From positions 1-28,357 of IMG/VR virus record IMGVR_UViG_3300042449_000709: a stretch of 28,357 nt of DNA; one strand, given 5' to 3'. A program made the position numbers and the translations under genes. Below the pieces are notes generated by a model, which worked only from the letters and a program-made list of their open reading frames with translations, ran no database searches and was not told where the DNA came from. Of the stretch, positions 21,213-27,611 are shown in pieces (position 1 is the stretch's first letter; each line of letters starts with the position of its first letter). Source of the DNA: a virus.

Positions 21213-21766
21213 CGTGTAATGTGTAAGTGTTTAGATAGTGGGCGAATTTTGTAGTAGACACCATCACCGGTGCGACTATCGCGCATGCCTTGGTCATTGG
21301 TGTTGCCTTCAATGGTGCGCACTGAATACTTAGTCACCTTATCCACGATGCCCGTGTGACCAATGTTCTTGTACCTTTTACCATTATCTTTATAACTCAA
21401 GGTCATTACAAGCACATCGGATTCATTAAATGATTGTACGAATTTACCATCCGTGAAAATGACATCATAGCGATTGTATGCGGTCGGTGCCCATCCGTTT
21501 ATCTTGTGAGGTATGCCGCACTCATCGAGCATAGCCATAACGAAGAAGCTGCACCATGCGTAGCCGGGCTTCCAACCTTGTTGCTTCATTAGCACAAGAA
21601 GAGCCTTGTCATTAAAGCCCATGTTGTTGCCGCCCTTTTCTCTTACACCAACAAATGATGCAGCGGTTGCCCTTACGCAGTAACCGTCATCAGCATGTGT
21701 AAGATGTACAGGTAGGCAGCAAAGTAGAACGCATATAAAAGCAGGTATAACACAACCTTTTGCCAT
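21194..21766 (-). CDS. CHAP-family endolysin with signal peptide
   Basis: The 190-residue protein has a Cys-rich hydrophobic N-terminus (MAKGCVIPAFICVLLCCLPV) that reads as a signal peptide ending near HLTHA|DDG. The catalytic part contains YAWCSFFVM (Cys72), then GHTGIVDKV (His137) and TIEGNTND (Glu153, Asn155), the Cys-His-Asn order of CHAP amidases/peptidases. CHAP enzymes cleave peptidoglycan. The signal peptide suggests export through Sec, so release may be controlled by the spanin/holin-like neighbours and not by a canonical holin. It overlaps the membrane protein gene upstream by 94 bases. Confidence 0.85.
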   Translation of the reverse strand: MAKGCVIPAFICVLLCCLPVHLTHADDGYCVRATAASFVGVREKGGNNMGFNDKALLVLMKQQGWKPGYAWCSFFVMAMLDECGIPHKINGWAPTAYNRYDVIFTDGKFVQSFNESDVLVMTLSYKDNGKRYKNIGHTGIVDKVTKYSVRTIEGNTNDQGMRDSRTGDGVYYKIRPLSKHLHITRWKKTS

Positions 21767-22083
21767 GTCGTTAGATAGGTGTTTATTTCATACTTGACTT
21801 CCTTGTTATATATCTCGCGTTGCAATGCCCGAAAATTGAATCTGATGCCCAAAAAAACCACGAAGTTGGCAAAGACCATGACGAGTGCAGCAAGCACGAT
21901 ATACTGGATGTATTCGGTGCTAATGATTGCATCGTTAAAATAGGCAACGGATATCGTGCCTGAAATCGCAAACACTAAGAAGGCAAGTGGTATCGACCAC
22001 AAGCCATCCATCAACTGCAACTTGTAGCGCAGTGACTTTAACGTGTTACTTTTTTCCTGTGGTTGTTCCTTCTTGTTTGCCAT
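21673..22083 (-). CDS. Three-helix membrane protein, possible holin
   Basis: This 136-residue protein has a charged N-terminus (MANKKEQPQEKSNTLKSLRYK) and three hydrophobic helices: about 27-48 (LWSIPLAFLVFAISGTISVAY), 58-82 (YIQYIVLAALVMVFANFVVFLG) and 109-132 (VVLYLLLYAFYFAAYLYILHM). A small three-helix protein next to a signal-peptide endolysin is consistent with a holin. An unrelated inner-membrane protein is also possible. It overlaps the endolysin gene by 94 bases and the 40-residue gene upstream. Confidence 0.5.
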   Translation of the reverse strand: MANKKEQPQEKSNTLKSLRYKLQLMDGLWSIPLAFLVFAISGTISVAYFNDAIISTEYIQYIVLAALVMVFANFVVFLGIRFNFRALQREIYNKEVKYEINTYLTTWQKVVLYLLLYAFYFAAYLYILHMLMTVTA

Positions 22084-22168
22084 TTGCTCGGAGTTTTAGT
22101 TGCAGCTCGCGCTCATATTTGCGCAAACGCTCGGTGTAATCTTGTTTCAAGGTCTTCTTATCACTCAT
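22046..22168 (-). CDS. Small basic coiled-coil protein, 40 aa
   Basis: An ATG at 22168 overlaps the previous stop (ATGA) and opens 40 residues: MSDKKTLKQDYTERLRKYER, then ELQLKLRANGKQEGTTTGKK. The stop is at 22046, inside the next gene, which starts at 22083 in another frame. It is basic, helical and probably a coiled coil. Its existence is supported by the overlaps on both sides. Role unknown. Confidence 0.55.
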   Translation of the reverse strand: MSDKKTLKQDYTERLRKYERELQLKLRANGKQEGTTTGKK

Positions 22169-22734
22169 GGTATACGATTAATGATGTTACGTGAGTAGGT
22201 AGGACGAAAAGATGTTGCCGTGTTGCCAGTGCTGAACTGGTAGTTTAGCGTGTTGGTCACATCCGTTCGTGGTGAACGCTCAGGCCAAGTGCTTGTGGAG
22301 TATTCAGGAAACAAACTTGAGTTAGCGCACAGGTAATCGACAAGCAGTGTCGTGTAATGCTCTGCGTTTTGCCTTGCACGATCTATCATATCCTTCATCA
22401 CCACATCCGAAACAGGTATAGTGTCTTCGCTTTGACGCTGCACAAGCGTGCCGTTGTCCATGCGATAGCACAGGTTAGGTGTAACATCGACCATCACCCA
22501 CCACAATAGGCACTTTTGAATGTAATCCTCAAGTAATACTTGATAGTTGCCCGCGATTGTGTTGTTAGCCACATCATCCTTAATCTTGTTCAGCAGATTA
22601 GTTCCCAAAAAGGGAAGCAGCCATTTATCCTGCGCCAAATAGACTGATGGATAAAGCAAGTTAGGGTCAACACTACCATTAACGGCTGTGTATTTCTTGA
22701 TGTAGTTTTCGCTTATTAAAAGTACCTCTGCCAT
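22165..22734 (-). CDS. Head-tail connector (gp6/DUF6712-like)
   Basis: The 189-residue protein starts MAEVLLISENYIKKYTAVNG and contains VYLAQDKWLLPFLGTNLLNKI and LLEDYIQKCLLWWVMVDVTPNLCYRM, then RARQNAEHYTTLLVDYLC. The pattern 'SE.YIK.Y....GNVD...L.P...LAQD..I.P+LGT.LLN+I' is that of the gp6-like adaptor/connector family in Bacteroidetes phages. It binds the portal ring and starts the neck. It directly follows the portal gene in transcription order, which matches the usual HK97-type order. Confidence 0.7.
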   Translation of the reverse strand: MAEVLLISENYIKKYTAVNGSVDPNLLYPSVYLAQDKWLLPFLGTNLLNKIKDDVANNTIAGNYQVLLEDYIQKCLLWWVMVDVTPNLCYRMDNGTLVQRQSEDTIPVSDVVMKDMIDRARQNAEHYTTLLVDYLCANSSLFPEYSTSTWPERSPRTDVTNTLNYQFSTGNTATSFRPTYSRNIINRIP

Positions 22735-22745
22735 AGTTGTAATTA

Positions 22746-24731
22746 TTATTTATTGAATCGCGGATTGTCAGGAAGAAATCCTTCGTAAGGCATATCGCGT
22801 GGTTCTTGTGCTACCTTCGGATTGTTACGCACCTTATACCCTGCTTTCTTCACTCGCGCATCCATTGCTTCGCGGATGTTTGGATTGGTTAAGTCCAAAC
22901 CAAAACCTTTTGCACTGGCAAAGGTCATCTTCCGCCACACATGGCCACATGCCCCTCCGCCCTTCCAGAGCCACACCGAATATGTGTTAGCCCCTCGCGG
23001 TCCCCATCCCTCATTGACTATTTGCCTTGTCATTTGCATGATGTCTTCCTTGCGATAAAGCTTGTCGGCTGCTATCATCTTACGACAAAACTCACGTGAA
23101 TTTTCTTTTATCTCACCGCTGTACTTATAGCGTGTGTAGAATTTCACATCGTCAATAGTTTTATCCTGTGTTGACTTTGCGTTGGGGCGTGCAGTGCCTG
23201 TGCTTGTCTTTGCAAAGTTGTGCGCCTCTATGCTTTCGTTGTCTGCATCGTCCGTGTCATAGTCAACATCGTACTCATCAATCAACACCCAATCTTCGTC
23301 TTGGTCTTCACCTAATGCAATCAATGCATCTGCTACTTTGTTATCGTCAAAGTCCGCAGCTACTTTTTTTTTTAACTCAATTCCTGATTGAACAACCTCA
23401 GTCGGTTGCAGCGAACCGCTAACCACATCGGCAAAGATTGCATCAATAGTTGTGGCAGGTAGCGTTGGGAATGCAGCTTGCACGATTGCCTTTGCGCTTG
23501 ACACAGGCACAGCACCCGCAGCACTTTGCATCACGATGTCAACGAGTGAACTAATCTGCGCACCATTCAAGGCTGTGGCAGCAACATCCGCTGTTGCACC
23601 ACCTGTGGTATCCACAACCACTTCTGCCTGCTCAATAGCAAGTGGGGTATTTGGAATTATTTCGAAAGTAACACCCGGCATTTGATTGCTTAGTAATTCT
23701 TCAAGGCTATAGTTGATTTTGTTTTGATACGGCTCAATCACCTGGTTGTTGAATATCTCCAATCCCGTTGCCATCTCATCTTTATTGCTACCAAATCCTG
23801 TGTTCTCGCGAATACCAAATAGAAGTGGTGTAGTAACGCGATGTGATGTGATAATCTTTTGCGTTGCCGTATCATTCATAAGTTGATACTGCTTGTCCGC
23901 ATCATTTACAGGAAATGGTGTAATTTCAGTCTTTGGTTGATCGCGCTCGTTAAAGAACATGACCACCTTACCTGCGTTGCGTGCGCCACTCATCTTGTTC
24001 TCCCAATCCATCATCATCTGCTGCTTCTGCTCTGGCGTTGCCTGCCCGTTGTAGAAGTTGATGATAGTCGATGGGAAAAGACCGTTGCTTATTTGGTTGA
24101 TATGGAAGATTGAAATCTGCTTGTCTAACTCGATGTAGTTAATCGCGCTCCAGTAGTCGGGGCGTGGGTACACATCCGAACCAGTGTAAGTGAAGCACCA
24201 ATAGATTTGGCGTGGCTCTTGTTCGCGTGTCAAGTAGTTATACTTGGGAATGAACTCAGGCGTGTTGCGTTTCTTTCGTGTGTTCGACCAATCGTAGCTA
24301 TGGAAGATTCCTATTTCGCTATCGTCATCCTGATTCACCGCAATGCGGCACTCTTCAAATGGAATTGCATTTAGCTTGCTAATCACCGTGCGGTCGTTGC
24401 TCCAAATCACTTCAATGTAGAAACCACCAAACAACTTCAAGTCATGCGCACAGGCATAGGTTAGGCTATCAATTTTAAGTGCATCAAGTTCTGCTTGGTA
24501 TTGCTCCGACTGAATACCCTTCCCGGCTATCATGTCACCAATGGCAACAACCAAACTACCATGCACGGGTGATTCGTGCGCAAGGTCGCGCAGATATTGT
24601 GGAAAGTCGTTTTGGTCACCGTAGTTTACCCAACCTTTGCGGTCTACTTTTTCCGCATCCGACTTAGCAACGTATTCACTAAGCTTCAATGATACTATAT
24701 TCGATTCGTTATGGTTCATAGATGATGTCAT
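22746..24731 (-). CDS. Portal protein fused to a Mu-F-like head domain
   Basis: This 661-residue protein has a portal part of about 456 residues (VNYGDQNDFPQYLRDLAHESP, GFYIEVIWSNDRTVI, IFHINQISNGLFPSTIINFYN, TTPLLFGIRENTGFGSNKDEM). A Lys-Lys-Lys stretch at 454-456 (A10 run) and an acidic linker (DQDEDWVLIDEYDVDYDTDD) follow. The C-terminal ~130 residues include ENSREFCRKMIAADKLYR and WLWKGGGACGHVWRKMTF, the S-R-x-F-C...G-G-x-x-C-x-H pattern of Mu gpF-type minor head/ejection proteins. The portal is the DNA gate. The fused domain may enter the head or process other proteins. Fusion plus slippery run suggests two products. Confidence 0.85.
   Translation of the reverse strand: MTSSMNHNESNIVSLKLSEYVAKSDAEKVDRKGWVNYGDQNDFPQYLRDLAHESPVHGSLVVAIGDMIAGKGIQSEQYQAELDALKIDSLTYACAHDLKLFGGFYIEVIWSNDRTVISKLNAIPFEECRIAVNQDDDSEIGIFHSYDWSNTRKKRNTPEFIPKYNYLTREQEPRQIYWCFTYTGSDVYPRPDYWSAINYIELDKQISIFHINQISNGLFPSTIINFYNGQATPEQKQQMMMDWENKMSGARNAGKVVMFFNERDQPKTEITPFPVNDADKQYQLMNDTATQKIITSHRVTTPLLFGIRENTGFGSNKDEMATGLEIFNNQVIEPYQNKINYSLEELLSNQMPGVTFEIIPNTPLAIEQAEVVVDTTGGATADVAATALNGAQISSLVDIVMQSAAGAVPVSSAKAIVQAAFPTLPATTIDAIFADVVSGSLQPTEVVQSGIELKKKVAADFDDNKVADALIALGEDQDEDWVLIDEYDVDYDTDDADNESIEAHNFAKTSTGTARPNAKSTQDKTIDDVKFYTRYKYSGEIKENSREFCRKMIAADKLYRKEDIMQMTRQIVNEGWGPRGANTYSVWLWKGGGACGHVWRKMTFASAKGFGLDLTNPNIREAMDARVKKAGYKVRNNPKVAQEPRDMPYEGFLPDNPRFNK
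23364..23373 (-). promoter_or_regulatory. A10 slippery run inside the portal gene
   Basis: The coding strand reads TTA AAA AAA AAA GTA, containing A AAA AAA. A -1 shift reads AGT AGC TGC GGA CTT then TGA (stop at 23347), and a +1 shift reaches TAG at once. Either gives a portal-only product of about 456-461 residues, the usual portal length. The run lies at the portal/Mu-F-like boundary. Confidence 0.45.
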
Positions 24732-25122
24732 TTGGTATGGTTACTACAGGCACATCAAACCACGTTGTATTCTGATTCAATACAGCATATCCACGCTGAC
24801 ACAAACCAATAACAAGACCACTTGTCGGGTCAGTATTGCTTGCAGAATTTTGTCCGTATACTTCATACCTGTATCTGCCTGCTAATGTAAGGCCAACCGT
24901 TGTAATTTCAAGTTCCGTTATGCGCACGTTCTCGTTAACAATAGTAGCAACCTGTGCAAGGTCATTGCCCGTGGTGCTGTTCTCTTCGTGCGTTAAAATC
25001 AAAAGGTAGTTTGTGAAGGCTGTAGCAAAGTATTGCCGTGCTTCGTCAAGTGATAAAAACACTTGTTGGTCTGGTGTATTTGTTTGAAGATAGATCATTG
25101 ACTTTATTTGAAAAAGGGGCAA
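24709..25122 (-). CDS. Conserved minor structural protein
   Basis: The 137-residue protein starts MPLFQIKSMIYLQTNTPDQQVFLSLDEA, with YFATAFTNYLLILTHEE and TVGLTLAGRYRYEVYGQNS. The motif G-x-Y-x-Y-E-V-Y-x-Q near residue 80 is typical of a small virion protein in Bacteroidetes phages located between the tube/capsid genes and the portal. The shorter start at MIYLQTN is also possible. Its 3' end overlaps the portal start by 23 bases. No function beyond virion structure is known to me. Confidence 0.65.
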   Translation of the reverse strand: MPLFQIKSMIYLQTNTPDQQVFLSLDEARQYFATAFTNYLLILTHEENSTTGNDLAQVATIVNENVRITELEITTVGLTLAGRYRYEVYGQNSASNTDPTSGLVIGLCQRGYAVLNQNTTWFDVPVVTIPNDIIYEP

Positions 25123-25141
25123 GTGTAAACCTGCCCCCTTT
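25111..25141 (-). terminator. Hairpin after the tail-tube-like gene
   Basis: On the leftward strand AAAGGGG(G)CA and TGCCCCTTT pair around a ten-base loop, followed by T-rich sequence. It can stop or attenuate transcription after 25172. The same hairpin could work rightward as it has A's before it. It may set the capsid/tube gene level above the downstream genes. Confidence 0.6.
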
Positions 25142-25171
25142 AATACAACAAGAACACAACGGAAAACAATC

Positions 25172-25714
25172 TTAGTAAGCAGGGCTTACCGTAATGCCAG
25201 CGAAGTTATCGAAAGGCACAGTAGTGAATGGCTCAAGGTGTACAGCAGGAGCAAGTTCTTCTGCAATTGTAGTCACTTGGTAACCCATCAAATCTGCCTT
25301 TTGCGCACCCGATTGAACAGTACCTGCAGTCAGCTGCGAGCCTTCGCCTGCACCAACCAACAAAATTTGGTCATCATTGGTACGAACAAACACAATCATC
25401 TTTGCTTTTGCTACGTTCAAGAATTCGTTGCGCATGTCTTGGTTCAACTTACCGAAAGTCCATCCAACTTCTTGAGAGAAAAACAATGTACCTGTTTCCA
25501 AGTTTTTGTTCACCGTCTCGATGTATGAACCGCTGTTGCGGAATGGAACGTAACGATAGATAGTTGCAGTTGGCAATCCATCCACTTCGCCATCAGTACC
25601 ACCATAGGTAATACCTGTTTCGAAGTCTGCGTAGTTAGCAATAAGAACCTCTTTGACCCCACCGATACCTTCGAGGCACCCGAGGGTAAAACCTGTAGTT
25701 AATTCACAAGCCAT
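25172..25714 (-). CDS. Probable major tail tube protein
   Basis: The 180-residue protein has YVPFRNSGSYIETVNKNLETGTLFFSQEV, then LNQDMRNEFLNVAKAKMIVFVRTNDDQILLVG, and TAGTVQSGAQKADLMGYQVTTIAEELAP. The order of FSQ/ETGT, M-R-N-x-x-LNVAK, IVEVR-TNDD and the end 'G...LTAG..SG..K.DL.GY...'. is typical of tail-tube proteins in Bacteroidetes long-tailed phages, where the end matches 'SGTAKGDLNGYTLTFTG.E'. The gene is preceded and followed by hairpins that suggest high, separately tuned expression. Alternatively it is a head decoration protein. I favour the tube, as a tail chaperone is also present. Confidence 0.6.
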   Translation of the reverse strand: MACELTTGFTLGCLEGIGGVKEVLIANYADFETGITYGGTDGEVDGLPTATIYRYVPFRNSGSYIETVNKNLETGTLFFSQEVGWTFGKLNQDMRNEFLNVAKAKMIVFVRTNDDQILLVGAGEGSQLTAGTVQSGAQKADLMGYQVTTIAEELAPAVHLEPFTTVPFDNFAGITVSPAY

Positions 25715-25729
25715 TTTGTATAGTTTTAA

Positions 25730-25751
25730 AAGGGGGCTGTTACACCCCCTT
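25730..25751 (-). terminator. Hairpin after the major capsid gene
   Basis: On the leftward strand AAGGGGG (25751-25745) and CCCCCTT (25736-25730) enclose an eight-base loop, and TTTT follows. It lies in the 46-base gap between capsid and tube genes. The T-run is short, so it probably attenuates, not stops, transcription, or protects the capsid mRNA 3' end. Confidence 0.6.
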
Positions 25752-25760
25752 GATTATTAA

Positions 25761-26657
25761 TTATGCTCCCCAGTAGGTGATGTCTTCAGCAACAGCAATC
25801 TGTGCGCCGATGTAGAAACGAGCACCGTAACGCACGTTCTGTGAACCATCCAAGTTCTGCATGTCCAAGATGAACACTTCGTTCATTTGGTTCTCTTGCC
25901 ATGTACCGAGCATCAAGTTGCTTGGCTGTGCGAAGATGATGTTGTTTGCAGTCATACCCGGGCAAACGTAGATTTCGTACATTCCTACGAAACGACGGCT
26001 AACCTCTGGTCCACCTGTCAAATACCATCCATTGCCGGCAGCAATTTGCGCTTGCATGTAAGCTTCCCATGCAGCCTGTCCCATGTAAATTGCAGGCTTT
26101 TCAGCAGCACCTTTTACAGCAGCAGGAGCAGTGTTGATTACATCCCAAATGGTCGCGATGATGTTACTATCGCTCAATGCGCCTGAACCTGCAGATACAG
26201 CACCTGAACCACCTGCCTTAATCAAAGTTTCAAAACCATCGTATTGACCTGCAGTTGCGTTAACACCTGACCACATGATGGTCTCGTTAGCTGCAGCAAT
26301 ACCACCAACCAAGCGACCAATGATAGCGTCTTGGATTTGTGTGTTTACACGACCGCTCATTACATCGGCAGTTGTCCAGTCAATGAAGAAGTCCTTCTTA
26401 CAGATTTGGCGTTGAACTTGGAACTCTTCCAAAGTCAAGATGCGCTCAGTCAAAGTGATTGTGCCTGTTGGCGTGAAATCACAAGTGCCTGCGGCAAATG
26501 TTACAGTGTCATCAATTTTACGTACTACTGATTTGTAAGGTACGTTAGGCTTCATTGTCACGTACTGTGCAGATACGTTTGACAAGAGTGCCTTTGCTAC
26601 GATTTCACCAGCTAATTCACCTGCATAGGTGGTGGTGAGAGAAGTTGTTGTTGGCAT
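25761..26657 (-). CDS. Major capsid protein (HK97-fold type)
   Basis: The 298-residue protein starts MPTTTSLTTTYAGELAGEIV, contains VRKIDDTVTFAAGTCDFTPTG, FQVQRQICKKDFFIDWTTADV, WSGVNATAGQYDGFETLI and PAIYMGQAAWEAYMQAQI, and ends in GARFYIGAQIAVAEDITYWGA. Length, the N-terminal arm, the long-helix region after 'DAIIGRLVGGIAAANETIMW', and the position between a coiled-coil scaffold and the tail genes all fit an HK97-fold capsid. No protease gene is visible, so maturation may lack cleavage or use another gene. A terminator-like hairpin follows the stop. Confidence 0.85.
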   Translation of the reverse strand: MPTTTSLTTTYAGELAGEIVAKALLSNVSAQYVTMKPNVPYKSVVRKIDDTVTFAAGTCDFTPTGTITLTERILTLEEFQVQRQICKKDFFIDWTTADVMSGRVNTQIQDAIIGRLVGGIAAANETIMWSGVNATAGQYDGFETLIKAGGSGAVSAGSGALSDSNIIATIWDVINTAPAAVKGAAEKPAIYMGQAAWEAYMQAQIAAGNGWYLTGGPEVSRRFVGMYEIYVCPGMTANNIIFAQPSNLMLGTWQENQMNEVFILDMQNLDGSQNVRYGARFYIGAQIAVAEDITYWGA

Positions 26658-26687
26658 TTTTAAATAAAATTTATGAGGTGAATTAAT

Positions 26688-27287
26688 TTACTTTTTTGAA
26701 CGGATGCTTTCCATGAAGTCGCTGAATGAGTTACCATTCGATGCAACCACAGGTTGAGCATTCTTTTTAAATTCTTGTGATTTAACCGAAGGCACAGCAG
26801 GTGCTTTCTTAACTGAAGCAAGTTCAGTCTTTGCAGCCTGTGCTTCGCTCTTTGCAGTTTCAACCGCAGCGGCAAGCTCAGTCTTTTCGGTTTCAAGTGC
26901 TGCGATGCGCTCAGACAATTGACCAATAACTGCAACGAGGTCTTCGCTGCTCATTTCAGTTGATTGCTCTTCGCGTTCGATTTCGGCTACCATGCCGTCT
27001 TCGCCTACTACTACTTTGGTGACACCATCCTCAAGGAGGTATTCGCCCGCAGGCACAGGTACTGGATTGCCTTCAGCGTCTTGAGTGTAGATGTCTACGC
27101 CCACTACCCACTCATTCGCGGTAGAATAGATTTTAGTACCATCGCTCAAAGTGCCTTCTACTGCGAACTGCAACTCAGTTGCTGGCTCTGCGGCAGGTGC
27201 TTCTTCTTCGAACTTGATACCAACACTTGAAGGGTCAATGCCGTACTTGTTGAATACGGATTTGATTTGTTCTTTGATGTTTGACAT
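26688..27287 (-). CDS. Scaffolding protein
   Basis: The 199-residue protein is acidic and modular. Residues 1-100 hold GIKFEEEAPAAEPATELQF, then VEGTLSDGTKIYSTANEWVVGV and EYLLEDGVTKVVVGEDGMVAE, a beta-rich part seen in phage prohead protease/scaffold-type proteins. Residues about 108-160 form a coiled coil (DLVAVIGQLSERIAALETEKT, ELAAAVETAKSEAQAAKTELA). The last 40 residues are basic and end NSFSDFMESIRSKK, as in many scaffold C-termini that bind the capsid protein. It stands immediately before the capsid gene. No Ser-His protease signature is seen. Confidence 0.75.
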   Translation of the reverse strand: MSNIKEQIKSVFNKYGIDPSSVGIKFEEEAPAAEPATELQFAVEGTLSDGTKIYSTANEWVVGVDIYTQDAEGNPVPVPAGEYLLEDGVTKVVVGEDGMVAEIEREEQSTEMSSEDLVAVIGQLSERIAALETEKTELAAAVETAKSEAQAAKTELASVKKAPAVPSVKSQEFKKNAQPVVASNGNSFSDFMESIRSKK

Positions 27288-27322
27288 TGTTGGATATTTG
27301 GCTATTGTAGAAATCAGCCTGT

Positions 27323-27354
27323 TTTGTTACATCCAACATTTTGTTTTATCTTAG
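27323..27354 (+). promoter_or_regulatory. Rightward promoter for the ribbon-helix-helix gene
   Basis: TTTG at 27323-27326 is followed after 20 bases by TATCTTAG at 27347-27354, one base from TAnnTTTG. It sits in the gap between the scaffold start and the small gene at 27379. TGTTGGAT (27288-27295) and ATCCAACA (27331-27338) form an inverted repeat around it that may be an operator. Confidence 0.5.
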
Positions 27355-27378
27355 CAGGGTAATTAAATACCTTTATTT

Positions 27379-27510
27379 ATGAAAGCAGCAGACACACTTG
27401 CGAAAAAAGTATCAGCACGATTGACCGAGAAGCAATATAAGGCTGTGGTGAAAAGTGCAAAGGCATCTAAGATGAATATAGCCGATTACGTTCGTGCTTG
27501 TATTTTGTAG
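27379..27510 (+). CDS. Small ribbon-helix-helix-like protein
   Basis: ATG at 27379 opens 43 residues (MKAADTLAKKVSARLTEKQYK, then AVVKSAKASKMNIADYVRACIL). The pattern of a beta strand (KVSARL), a first helix (TEKQYKAVVKSAKASK) and a second helix (NIADYVRACIL) is that of small ribbon-helix-helix DNA-binding proteins such as MobC/CopG type. It is the only rightward gene between the structural genes and is followed by a bidirectional terminator. It may repress the scaffold/capsid operon or its own promoter at the inverted repeat. Confidence 0.6.
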   Translation: MKAADTLAKKVSARLTEKQYKAVVKSAKASKMNIADYVRACIL

Positions 27511-27535
27511 TGGTTATTGTTTTGGTAAAAAAAAG

Positions 27536-27562
27536 AAGCCCCTCGTTTGGGGCTTTCTTTTT
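27536..27562. terminator. Bidirectional terminator
   Basis: AAGCCCC (27536-27542) and GGGGCTT (27549-27555) enclose a six-base loop. A-rich sequence precedes and T-rich sequence follows, so it works for both strands. It separates the ribbon-helix-helix gene from the leftward tail gene at 27612. Confidence 0.75.
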
Positions 27563-27611
27563 AATTACTCTTTAACCTAAATACTATTCTATGTATTACC
27601 ACGATGCGAAG

